Assembly: GCF_008253865.1 (NCBI RefSeq)
Contig: NZ_CP042331.1
Span: 4,553,501 to 4,617,500, forward strand
Source of the DNA: Bosea sp. F3-2
GTDB taxonomy: Bacteria > Pseudomonadota > Alphaproteobacteria > Rhizobiales > Beijerinckiaceae
Reading direction: 5' to 3'
Length of the DNA stretch: 64,000 bases
The stretch's first letter is position 1. Each line of letters begins with the position of its first letter. The notes beneath the pieces are model-generated. The model made no database searches and was not told where the DNA came from. It saw only the letters and a list, made by a program, of their open reading frames with translations. This document shows, in pieces, positions 54,646 through 62,497 of the stretch. The translations under genes were made by a program, and so were the position numbers.

Positions 54646-55183
54646 GACTTGCCATCCTCCCTCGATCACGGATGGACCTTAACACGGCCATACGGGCCGC
54701 GCGGATCGCCGTCACACCCGGGCAATCCAGCGGAACCTTGTTTGCGCTTCCCAAGAAACATGACGCAGTGGCGGCCCTGAAATCACACTGGCCTTCCCGT
54801 CGGGTGTGCTCCGAGGTCCCGCTTTGGTCGGTTTGACCAGTTCGATCGGCGTAGGTCGAACGGTGGGTATGGGCGCGATACGGCCGAACCCTCGCCCTCG
54901 CGGCAACGGCCGCTTCCCACCCCATCGCGGACCTCCGGCCAAACCAAAAGGCCCACCCCCTTCCGGAGAAAGACGCCGAGCCACCCACGCCATGGGAGGG
55001 GAAAGGCGCCAGCTCGGCGCCACGCCGCATCGAAGGCGCCCCAAGAGCCTGCCCCGAAATGGTGAACGACAGGCGAGCAATCTTCACGCTGCGCCCGGGG
55101 GGAAGGGCTAAAACGCAAAGTGGCCCCGCCCGATCAGACGCCGAATCTGCCCCCTCCCCGATTCCCTCAGCAGCGCTCGCCTT
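54646..55183. other. GC-rich intergenic region, no gene supported
   Basis: This 538-bp gap has many overlapping short frames on both strands. It contains GGCGCC palindromes (for example near 55007 and 55016) and long G/C runs. A minus-strand frame runs toward the methyltransferase start, but its product is a low-complexity arginine/glycine/proline string. I see no promoter or RNA I can defend. Confidence 0.35.
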
Positions 55184-55594
55184 TCATGCACAGCGAGATT
55201 GGTTGCGGAAGTTGCGAGGCGTAGTTCCAACCATTCGGCGGAACGCTCGTGCAAAATGAGCCGGGTCGCTATATCCAGCCGCGAATGCGATATCGATGAC
55301 CTTATCATCTGTGCTCTGGAGAAGTTCTGCGGCTATCTCGAACCGCACCATATCGAGCAGATCCGAGTACTTGAGACCTGCGAGCGCTAGCATACGCTGC
55401 AGACTTCTGAGGCTCATTCCCAGAATAACAGCCACCTCCGGCGCAGTTGGTGCTTTCTCTTCGTAGCTGCGACGCATCGACGATTTTATAGCCGCTACGA
55501 TTCTGCATGCTCCGGAATGATGAGAAGCAAAAATAAACTTTTCTGGAAAAGGCGACCTTGTTGGATGAGATCCCACGATCATAGCGTCGGTCAT
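55184..55594 (-). CDS. Short AraC-family HTH protein
   Basis: The 136-residue protein keeps only the AraC DNA-binding domain (about 45-132). It has the two helix-turn-helices, with TAPEVAVILGMSLRSLQRMLALAGLKYSDLL and VIDIAFAAGYSDPAHFARAFRRMVGTTPRNFR. The usual ligand-binding domain is absent. The start is MTDAMIV (55594). The gene may be a truncated regulator. Its upstream region is strikingly AT-rich. Confidence 0.82.
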   Translation of the reverse strand: MTDAMIVGSHPTRSPFPEKFIFASHHSGACRIVAAIKSSMRRSYEEKAPTAPEVAVILGMSLRSLQRMLALAGLKYSDLLDMVRFEIAAELLQSTDDKVIDIAFAAGYSDPAHFARAFRRMVGTTPRNFRNQSRCA

Positions 55595-55954
55595 GATGCT
55601 TGCCCCCCCCCGGCCGCACAAAAACCAAAAGCATAGATTTTAGAGATAGATGGACGAACAAAAATTGCCCTACGATCTCAATTGTTCTCCAATATCATCA
55701 TAAAAACAAGCGGGATGATTTGTTGGTATGATGAAAGTATTTTATCGAATCTATGAAGGTTATCCTTCAAAACCCGCCACGGCGAGGCGCGAGAGCGGCG
55801 GCAGGACTACTCGCCATCGTGGGTGAGCCTGATGTCCCGCCGCCCCTCACTGACCGGGAACCGCGACGAACACGGCCAGAAAGCTCCTTATTTTAAGGTC
55901 GCTCCAGCAATCGCAGTTTGGAACATCAACGGAGCTCCGTGCGCCTCGTAGTAG
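55595..55954. other. AT-rich upstream region, no gene seen
   Basis: Positions about 55660-55760 are markedly AT-rich for this genome and probably hold the promoter of the AraC-type gene. The rest has no supported frame. Confidence 0.35.
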
Positions 55955-56158
55955 CGGTTCAGGCGACGCAAGAGAGCCTGGTCGGAGGAGTGGAAGCACG
56001 AATGCGAGATCCGTTTTCTCGCCGGCTTACCCCTGGCCAAGCGCAATGAAGTCTTCGACGAGCCTCAGAAGGGTATGAAATTCAAACGCAGCGAAGCCGC
56101 TGTGGCGTTCCTGCGCGCCGAGATCGATCGCTATGCGGCGCTGAAGGCGAAGGGCTGA
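55955..56158 (+). pseudogene. N-terminally truncated fragment of a small helical protein
   Basis: An in-frame TAG at 55952 opens this 67-codon frame with no start codon in a sensible place. It reads WSEEWKHECEIRFLAGLPLAKRNEVFD, then KGMKFKRSEAAVAFLRAEIDRYAALKAKG and a stop. The second part is identical in type to the tail at 52564. This is likely the right-hand part of a short phage- or plasmid-type protein whose start is lost. Confidence 0.5.
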
Positions 56159-56301
56159 GGTCCTCCACCAACCGATTGCAGACTCCGTCATGGCGCCGGT
56201 GGCGTCATCGTAACAATGGTTCCGGCGGAGATGCGCCACGCGTCAAGGATTGGCGGAACTGCGATCTTCGGTGCGCGTTGCCGGGCTAGGGAGGATGCCC
56301 C

Positions 56302-56511
56302 ATGAATGCCCTGACGATATCCATGCTAATCACGGCCGCGATTGTCGCGACTGCCTGTAGCACGACCGAGCAACGGGTTGGAGGAGCTGCTGTCGGTGCT
56401 GGCACCGGCGCCGCGGTAGGTGGACCAGTTGGCGCGGTTGTCGGCGGAGCGGCAGGTGCCGTTACAGCTCCAACGGTCGTAAAGGAGACTCGGCGCGCGA
56501 CACGCCGCTGA
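56302..56511 (+). CDS. Small glycine-zipper lipoprotein
   Basis: The 69-residue product has GGGAGGATG before its start and a lipobox ending in ATAC (C19). A glycine-zipper helix pair follows (VGGAAVGAGTGAAVGGPVGAVVGGAAGA, about 26-53). Such lipoproteins sit in the outer membrane and may stiffen or permeabilise it, somewhat like OsmB or entericidin-like proteins. Confidence 0.8.
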   Translation: MNALTISMLITAAIVATACSTTEQRVGGAAVGAGTGAAVGGPVGAVVGGAAGAVTAPTVVKETRRATRR

Positions 56512-56547
56512 CCGATGTCAGGTCGCCCCCCATCGCGGTCGCGCGCT

Positions 56548-56862
56548 TCAAGCGCTCGCCAGACCATCGCGCCAAGCAATGACTTCGAGTTCGCCGCGCA
56601 CGGCGTCCTCGACCGGAATAACGGGTCTCGCCTGAAATTCGAATGCGGGGAGCATGGAACAGAACTTGTGGACGGTGAGCGGATCGTCGCAGTCCGCCAA
56701 CATGTAACCTCCCCAATCCCCTACTCGCACCACGAAGAGCTCGATCTTGAAGTTTTCAGGCGCCTTCCACTGGCGAAAAACTTCAAGTATCCGCTTCTGC
56801 GCGTTCTCATACTCTATGGCTGAACCTTGTGGTCGTTCCCACCAGCTGATCATGTATTTCAT
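56548..56862 (-). CDS. DUF3303 family protein
   Basis: The 104-residue product begins MKYMISWWERPQGS and contains IELFVVRVGDWGGYMLADCDDPLTVHKFCSMLPAFEFQARPVI, a dimeric alpha-beta-barrel (EthD/DUF3303) pattern. GGGAGA precedes the ATG. No reaction is known. It converges on the glycine-zipper lipoprotein gene. Confidence 0.8.
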   Translation of the reverse strand: MKYMISWWERPQGSAIEYENAQKRILEVFRQWKAPENFKIELFVVRVGDWGGYMLADCDDPLTVHKFCSMLPAFEFQARPVIPVEDAVRGELEVIAWRDGLASA

Positions 56863-57282
56863 GGCGTCATCTCCCGCTTCTGCAGTCGACTCAACCCCGG
56901 TCAGATCTCAGGACGCGTCCAGGATGGATGCGACCGCGCTATCAAGTTCTACCCAGCGACCGCTCTGCACAAGGGCGACGCTTGCCTTACGGCATTCACA
57001 AGATCAGGATAGAAAACCGGGCTGTTGAACATGGCGGAGATGCGCCGATGTTATTGTTATGTGGAGGAACGCGCCCCGATGACGCGGCCTGAAACGAAAA
57101 AGCCGCCCTTCCGAAGGACGACGACCAGCGACACCCCTCGGTGCCAGGTGCCGCCTGCTATGAAAGCCTGGCGTGCGGCGCTGAAGGCGTAGCCTAAGCA
57201 CCCAAGGACAATAGGCGGCGGCCACCCAGTTCTGCTAGCCTTGCCTTACGTCTGTTCCTGCCGAATCTGACGGTTAGTACGC
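56863..57282. other. Region without a supported gene
   Basis: These 420 bases contain a 37-codon frame at 57079-57192 ending in KAWRAALKA. That ending resembles the repeated tail seen at 52.5 and 56.1 kb, but nothing else is complete. It is probably decayed sequence. Confidence 0.3.
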
Positions 57283-57612
57283 TCAAGCGCCTACTGATGT
57301 TTTACTCTTTTCAATGATTTCGATGATCTCGCGAAGTTTGACATATTTTCGAGAGTTGAAGAGCCTGTATGTAGGGATCTGGCCTGCTTTGGCAGCGCGA
57401 TAGAATTTGAAGATGGGAAGCCCTAGCGCTTCGGACGCTTCCTTTAGCGTTATTAGTTTGTCGTCTTGCTGGTTTTGCACGGTGCATTGTCCTTGTATGA
57501 GTGTTTCTACCCTCAAAAACGAAAACGCGCTGTAATCCGCTGCAATTTCGGTGATTGTTGAGACGAAATCAGTAGGGTTACACGGCAGTTGCAGGTTTAG
57601 CGGTTCGTGCAC
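57283..57612 (-). CDS. Excisionase-like winged-helix DNA-binding protein
   Basis: The 109-residue protein has a MerR/excisionase-type HTH at about 50-103 (LITLKEASEALGLPIFKFYRAAKAGQIPTYRLFNSRKYVKLREIIEII). The first 45 residues are a separate hydrophobic-leaning extension. It lies about 120 bp from the right attachment repeat. Recombination directionality factors of tRNA-integrated islands have this fold and place. It is AT-richer than the flanks. Confidence 0.7.
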   Translation of the reverse strand: MHEPLNLQLPCNPTDFVSTITEIAADYSAFSFLRVETLIQGQCTVQNQQDDKLITLKEASEALGLPIFKFYRAAKAGQIPTYRLFNSRKYVKLREIIEIIEKSKTSVGA

Positions 57613-57735
57613 ATCCGAGATTGGCGAGCGCCTACAGACTTGGCGCTCCAGTTCATTTTGAACGGAGATGGATCTGATCCGCCGAAAGCGCCGATTTCGT
57701 ACGTGTGTAAGATATTGGAATTAAATGATAAATCG

Positions 57736-57793
57736 CTTGCCAAGGTTGGGGTCGAGGGTTCGAATCCCTTCGCCCGCTCCAAACAATCTCAAG
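57736..57793 (+). repeat. attR-type direct repeat (3' half of tRNA-Gly)
   Basis: Bases 57736-57781 duplicate the last 46 bp of the tRNA-Gly gene (including the encoded CCA), without its 5' half. A near-identical terminator follows at 57811-57833. This marks the right boundary of the island and the original chromosome 3' of the tRNA. Confidence 0.92.
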
Positions 57794-57810
57794 CGATGAG
57801 AAGCATGCAA

Positions 57811-57833
57811 GCGTCGGATCTTCCGGCGCTTTT
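57811..57833 (+). terminator. Duplicated tRNA-Gly terminator
   Basis: The GCGTCGG/CCGGCGC stem with four T matches the terminator after the intact tRNA at 41771-41794, differing mainly in the loop. Confidence 0.8.
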
Positions 57834-57984
57834 GCTTTTGGGCCTGGGCGCCGAGGACGTGCGAAACGCTCCGCGCCTGTGCCGGGGACGAGCCACGGGT
57901 ATTCCATCCCCCGATCGATACGGCGGGCGTCACGTCCAGGAAACTGCGCCAGCTTTCGTGTCGCTGGCGCAGACGAGTCCAGGT

Positions 57985-58770
57985 TCAGATGCCCCTGATC
58001 AAGCCGCCGTCGATGCGGATCTTCGCGCCCGTCACATAGCTTGCCCGCTCGCTGGCGAGGAAGGCGACGACATCGGCGAATTCCTGCGGCTTGCCGTAGC
58101 GGCCGGCGGGAATCGTCGCCATCGAAGCCTGGGCGACAGCCTCGCGCGTGCCGCCGCTACGGGCCGCCGCGGCATCGTCGAGCTGGTCGACGCGCTCGGT
58201 GTGGATGCGGCCCGGCAGAACGACGTTGACCGTCACCCCGCTGCCCGCAACCTCCGAGGCCAGCGTCTTCGACCAGCCGATCACGGCGGCGCGGATGCCG
58301 TTGGAGAGGGCAAGGCGCGGAATCGGCTGCTCGACGCCGGAGGAGGCGATGGTGACGATGCGGCCGAAGCCGCGCTCGGCCATGCCGGGCAGCAGGCTCT
58401 GCGCCAGATGGAACAGATTGGCGGCCATGCCCTCGAAATGCTTCAGCCAGTCGTCGCGCCTGGCATCGCGGGCCTCGCCCGGCGGCGGGCCGCCGGAGTT
58501 GCCGATCAGGATGTCGACGCCGCCTTCCGCGACGAGGCGGTCGGCGAGGGCCTCGACCGAGGCGAGATCGGTGAGATCGAGCTTCGCGCCGCGGACCCGG
58601 CCGCGCTGATCCGCGGGCAGGGCGGCGATCCAGTTTTCCGTGACATCGCTGCTGCGCGCCGCGGCGATGACGGTCGCGCCTTCGGCCGCCAGCGTCTGAG
58701 CGATGGCCGCGCCCAATCCGCGGCTCGCGCCCAGCACCAGGGCGCGCTTTCCGACTAGTCCCAGATCCAT
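57985..58770 (-). CDS. SDR-family oxidoreductase lacking the canonical catalytic Tyr
   Basis: The 261-residue Rossmann protein has GASRGLG at 14-20 and NSGG at 91-94. The usual S...YxxxK triad is altered: S143/S144 and K168 are present, but the position four before K168 is I164, not Tyr. A known FabG-like SDR subgroup has this departure, so the protein may bind NAD(P) and act on an unusual substrate, or have lost activity. Its ATG shares one base with the stop of the DapA-family gene. Confidence 0.85.
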   Translation of the reverse strand: MDLGLVGKRALVLGASRGLGAAIAQTLAAEGATVIAAARSSDVTENWIAALPADQRGRVRGAKLDLTDLASVEALADRLVAEGGVDILIGNSGGPPPGEARDARRDDWLKHFEGMAANLFHLAQSLLPGMAERGFGRIVTIASSGVEQPIPRLALSNGIRAAVIGWSKTLASEVAGSGVTVNVVLPGRIHTERVDQLDDAAAARSGGTREAVAQASMATIPAGRYGKPQEFADVVAFLASERASYVTGAKIRIDGGLIRGI

Positions 58771-59699
58771 CAGCCGATCTCCTTCAGGCGCCGCTCCTGC
58801 CGCGCGATGAGCCGTTCGATATCGGCGATATCGGCCTTCGACAATGCTCCGCCCGGCTTGCGCAGGGTGGCGGAGGCGATGGCGCCACGCTTCGCCAGCG
58901 TATATTTGCGGATGGCGAGGCCGAGGCCGGGCTGCTGCTCATAGCGGGCAAGCGACAGATAGGCGTCGAAGAGATCATGCGCCCGCTCGACTTGGCCAGC
59001 CGCATGCGCCTTCCAGACATCGACCATCATCTCGGGATAGGCGAAGCCGGTCATGGCGCCGTCGGCGCCGCGCGAAAGCTCTTCCGGCAGGAACATCCCG
59101 CCATTGCCGACGAGGATCGAGATGCGGCGGCCGCCTTGGTCGCTGGCCGCGCGCAGGGCGGAGATCTTTGCGAGGCCGGGCCAGTCCTCATGCTTGAGCA
59201 TGACGCAGCTCGGATGGGCGGCGACGATCTTCAGGATCACGGCCGGGGTGATCTGCACTTGGGTGACGAGCGGGAAATCCTGCAGGACGAAAGGCGTCTT
59301 CGGTCCCAGTGTCTCGGCCACCATGGCGTAGTAGGAGACGATCTGATCGTCGGTCCGCAGGTTGGAGGGCGGTGCGACCATGACGCCGGCGGCGCCGTCG
59401 CCCATCACGCTCTCGCTGAGCTCGCGCATCGCCGCGAAGCCGGGTGCGGAAACGCCGGCGACGACCGGGACGCGGCCCTGCACCCGCGCCAGCACGCGGC
59501 GCACGAAGATGCGGGATTCATCCGCCGTCAGCTTCGGCGCCTCACCCATCATGCCGAGGACGGTGAGGCCAGTCGCGCCCTTCTCCAGGTAGAAATCGAC
59601 CATCCGGTCGGTGCTGTCGAGATCGAGCGCGCCGGTCTCGGTGAAGGGCGTCACCGCGATGACGTAGACACCCTTCGCGGTTTCATCGAGCAGAACCAT
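58770..59699 (-). CDS. DapA-family aldolase/lyase
   Basis: The 309-residue TIM-barrel protein forms a Schiff base through K169 (VMLKHEDWPG). The GMMGEAPKL loop (49-57) replaces the classical GTTGE. The position of the catalytic tyrosine in dihydrodipicolinate synthase is Q140 (VLQDFP), so it is not a lysine-pathway DapA. Family members with this change are aldolases or dehydratases of 2-oxo acids in catabolic clusters. The operon context supports that. Confidence 0.9.
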   Translation of the reverse strand: MVLLDETAKGVYVIAVTPFTETGALDLDSTDRMVDFYLEKGATGLTVLGMMGEAPKLTADESRIFVRRVLARVQGRVPVVAGVSAPGFAAMRELSESVMGDGAAGVMVAPPSNLRTDDQIVSYYAMVAETLGPKTPFVLQDFPLVTQVQITPAVILKIVAAHPSCVMLKHEDWPGLAKISALRAASDQGGRRISILVGNGGMFLPEELSRGADGAMTGFAYPEMMVDVWKAHAAGQVERAHDLFDAYLSLARYEQQPGLGLAIRKYTLAKRGAIASATLRKPGGALSKADIADIERLIARQERRLKEIG

Positions 59700-59707
59700 G
59701 ATCGTCC

Positions 59708-61147
59708 TCAGTTGGGGGTGGAAGCGGGCAGAAGCTTGCCCGGCAGAAGTTTGCCCGGATTGAGCAGGCCTGCCGGATCGAGCAGGTGCTTGAGCTGATG
59801 CATCAGTTCGAGTTCGAGCGGCGCCTTGCGCAGCGGCATCTCGGCGACGCGCAGCTGGCCGATGCCGTGCTCGGCGCTGATCGAGCCGCGTCGACGGCCG
59901 ATCTCGTCATGGACGATGCGGGTGAGCGCGGGCGCGAGCGCCGCGAAGGCTGCGGCATCCTGCGCTTCGGCCGGCAACAGGTTGTAGTGCAGGTTGCCGT
60001 CGCCGAGATGGCCGAAGACGATCGGCCGGACGCCCGGCGCCACCGCGCGGACGGCGACGTCGGCCGCAGCGACGAAATCGGCCATGGCGGAGACCGGCAT
60101 CGAGACGTCGTGCTTGGCCGCCTTGCCCTCGCGCACCAGCGCTTCGGACACACCTTCGCGGATGCGCCAGAAGGCCCGGGCCTGCGTGCCATCCTGCGCA
60201 ATGGCGGCGTCATGCACGAGGCCGGTCTCGATGCTGTCGGCCAGCGCGGCTTCGAGGCGCTCGCGCAAGCCGGGCTCGTCGTCCTGATCGGAGAGTTCGA
60301 TCAGCACCGCCGCCGGCGGCATGATGGCCAGCGGCAGGCGCGCATCGCCGATATGGCGCAGGATCAGCGCCAGACATTCGCCGGTCATGAATTCGAAGGC
60401 GGTCAGCCGGTCGCCGCAATGGTCTCGAATCGCCGACAGAAGGGCGAGCGCGGCGGCTGCGTCCTGAACGGCGACGAAGGCGCTGGCGCGGGCATGGGGC
60501 CGGGCGAAGAGCTTGAGCACCGCACCGGTGATGATGCCGAGCGTGCCTTCCGAGCCAATGAAGAGATCGCGTAGCGCGTAGCCGGTATTGTCCTTGCGCA
60601 GCGCCGTCAGCCCATCCCAGATGCGTCCGTCGGCGAGCACGACCTCAAGGCCAAGGGTGAGCTCGCGCATGGTGCCGTAGCGCAGCACCGCGACGCCGCC
60701 GGCATTGGCTGCGAGGTTGCCGCCGATGGTGCAGCTGCCCTCGGCGCCGAGGCTGAGCGGGAAGAAGCGCCCCACCTCCTGCGCCGCCTGCTGTACCTTG
60801 GCGAGCACGATGCCGGCATCGACGGTGATCGTGTTGCCGACGATGTCGATACTGCGAATGCTATTCAGTCTTATGAGCGATAAGACGACCGCGCGACCCG
60901 ACATGTCCGGCGTGGCGCCGCCGGACATGCTGGTGTTGCCGCCCTGCGGGACGACGGGCACTTCGTGGCGCGCGCAGATGCGCATTGCGGCGGCGACCTC
61001 TGCGGTCGAGCCGGGGCGCAGGACGGCCCGCGCGGCGCCTCGATACTTGCCGAGCCAGTCGGTGAGGAAGGGAGCCTGATCCTGCTGGGAGACGAGGACA
61101 TTCGCCTCGCCGAGTGCCTCGGCGAGTGCGGCAATCAGATCGTCCAT
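59708..61147 (-). CDS. FAD-linked oxidase/dehydrogenase (GlcD/D-lactate dehydrogenase type)
   Basis: The 479-residue protein starts at MDDLIAALAEAL. The FAD-binding PCMH domain has PVVPQGGNTSMSGGATPD (about 65-82) and LGAEGSCTIGGNLAANAGGV (about 122-141). The cap domain has the conserved HLGDGNLHYN and SAEHGIGQ metal/substrate segments. Such enzymes oxidise D-2-hydroxy acids or similar alpha-carbon centres. It is two bases from the racemase gene. It may process the acid released by ring opening. Confidence 0.92.
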   Translation of the reverse strand: MDDLIAALAEALGEANVLVSQQDQAPFLTDWLGKYRGAARAVLRPGSTAEVAAAMRICARHEVPVVPQGGNTSMSGGATPDMSGRAVVLSLIRLNSIRSIDIVGNTITVDAGIVLAKVQQAAQEVGRFFPLSLGAEGSCTIGGNLAANAGGVAVLRYGTMRELTLGLEVVLADGRIWDGLTALRKDNTGYALRDLFIGSEGTLGIITGAVLKLFARPHARASAFVAVQDAAAALALLSAIRDHCGDRLTAFEFMTGECLALILRHIGDARLPLAIMPPAAVLIELSDQDDEPGLRERLEAALADSIETGLVHDAAIAQDGTQARAFWRIREGVSEALVREGKAAKHDVSMPVSAMADFVAAADVAVRAVAPGVRPIVFGHLGDGNLHYNLLPAEAQDAAAFAALAPALTRIVHDEIGRRRGSISAEHGIGQLRVAEMPLRKAPLELELMHQLKHLLDPAGLLNPGKLLPGKLLPASTPN

Positions 61148-61149
61148 GT

Positions 61150-61833
61150 TCAGCCTCCGCGGAGGGGGTGCCCGCCCCAGCCCAGCTGCACGCGCCCGAT
61201 CGCCATCGTCACCGCCGCCTGGGTCGGCTCGACGATCGGGATGCCCAGTTCTCGTTCCAGCGGCTCGCGGAAGCGCGCCATGCCGGCGCAGCCCATGACA
61301 AGCACATCGGCATGATGCGCATCGCGCAGGCTGCGGCCGACGGTGATCATGCGGCCAAGCGTGAGCGTATCGTCCGCCATCTCGGCAATGGTGAGGTTCA
61401 CCGGCAGGTCGCCGGCGAAGCGGTCCATCATGCCCATCGCGCCGAGATAGCGCAGGTGGCGCGGGATCGAGTTTTGCAGCATCGCGACGATGCCGAAGCG
61501 ATGGCCCAGCGTCAGCGCCGTCAGCACGCCGGATTCGGCGATGCCAAGCACCGGCTTCTCGCTCTGCTCGCGCAGCGCATGCATGCCGGGATCGGAGAAA
61601 CAGGCGACGACGAAGGCGGCGGCCTCGTTCTCCAAGCTTGCGGCGCGCCTCAGCAGGGCCGGGATCAGCCCGTCGACGTCGCGCTGGGACTGGATGCCGG
61701 GCGGTCCCTCGGCCAGCGTCAGGCATTCGATCGCGGGGCCGCCTGCCATGCGCAGCGGCGCGACGGCGACATCGATCTCCCTGGTCACGCGCTCGGTCGA
61801 GTTTGGATTGATGACGTAGATCGTGCCGCTCAC
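61150..61833 (-). CDS. Aspartate/glutamate/hydantoin racemase family protein
   Basis: The 227-residue protein has the two catalytic cysteines of the superfamily at C78 (VACFSDPG) and C182 (GCAGM), and the start IYVINPNSTERVT that is typical of hydantoin racemases. It would interconvert D and L forms through cofactor-free proton transfer. It overlaps the flavin reductase-like gene by four bases. Next to a carbamoylase-type hydrolase, hydantoin racemase is the best guess. Confidence 0.9.
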   Translation of the reverse strand: MSGTIYVINPNSTERVTREIDVAVAPLRMAGGPAIECLTLAEGPPGIQSQRDVDGLIPALLRRAASLENEAAAFVVACFSDPGMHALREQSEKPVLGIAESGVLTALTLGHRFGIVAMLQNSIPRHLRYLGAMGMMDRFAGDLPVNLTIAEMADDTLTLGRMITVGRSLRDAHHADVLVMGCAGMARFREPLERELGIPIVEPTQAAVTMAIGRVQLGWGGHPLRGG

Positions 61834-62492
61834 GACACCTCTCCTTCAGGGATGGTTCGCGTCCGTTCGCGCCAGCCTGCCAGCGTCTGGCGCAGAACCT
61901 GGAACCGATCGCGCAGGGTGACGTACCAGTCGGCGCCGTGCAGGCGGCCGACGAGGTCGAGCCTGTCGATATCGACATGCAGGCGCTCGTCGACGATGCC
62001 GTCGCGGATGTGGAGATGGACGATCTCGCCGACGACGAGGTTGCGATGCCGTGTGCCGAGCGCAAGCGAGACGGTCTCGCGGCATTCGAGCTGGACCGGG
62101 GAGGCGATGAGCCGCGGCGCTGCAATCGCGGCGCTCGGCGCGGTCGTGAGCCCCGCCGCCTCGATCTCATCGACCTCGCCGGGGAAGTCGATGGCGCAGA
62201 TCTGCATCGCCTCGACCATGGCGCGGTCGACGAGGTTGACGACGAAGCTGCCGGTCTCGCGGATGTTGCGCATGGTGTCCTTCAGCGGCGAGGGGGCGTT
62301 GTCGCGCCCCTCGATGCCGAGCACGACCAGCGGCGGGGCATGGCTGAAGACGTTGAAGAAGCTGAAGGGTGCGGCATTGGCGCGCCCCTGCGCATCGACC
62401 GTGGTGACGAGCGCGATCGGGCGCGGCAGCACGGTGTTGACCAAGAGCTTGTAGAGATCGCGTTCCGCCAGATCGCTCGCTGCCCAGTCCAT
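61830..62492 (-). CDS. Flavin reductase-like (FMN-binding split-barrel) protein
   Basis: The 220-residue protein has the DIM6/NTAB split-barrel pattern: RPIALVTTVDAQGRANAAPFSFFNVFSHAPPLVVLGI near residues 24-60 and TGSFVVNLVD. It binds FMN and either reduces it with NAD(P)H for a partner monooxygenase or catalyses an ene-type reaction itself. No partner monooxygenase lies in the visible operon. It is five bases from the Zn-hydrolase gene. Confidence 0.88.
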   Translation of the reverse strand: MDWAASDLAERDLYKLLVNTVLPRPIALVTTVDAQGRANAAPFSFFNVFSHAPPLVVLGIEGRDNAPSPLKDTMRNIRETGSFVVNLVDRAMVEAMQICAIDFPGEVDEIEAAGLTTAPSAAIAAPRLIASPVQLECRETVSLALGTRHRNLVVGEIVHLHIRDGIVDERLHVDIDRLDLVGRLHGADWYVTLRDRFQVLRQTLAGWRERTRTIPEGEVS

Positions 62493-62497
62493 CGGCT

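Larger units (their letters stand above)
41742..57735 (+). mobile_element. tRNA-Gly genomic island, about 16 kb
   Basis: The segment lies between an intact tRNA-Gly and a second copy of its 3' half. It holds a mix of DNA-repair genes, small unknown genes, decayed fragments and several AT-rich patches (for example around 45.2-45.8 and 55.5-55.75 kb), unlike the flanks. No integrase is recognised on either strand. An excisionase-like gene lies near the right end. It is probably an old integrated element that lost its integrase, or one mobilised in trans. Confidence 0.85.

Noticed and set aside
54712..55111. Arginine/glycine-rich frames on both strands
   Set aside because: They overlap each other, are low in complexity and lack ribosome sites, so they reflect GC-rich non-coding DNA.
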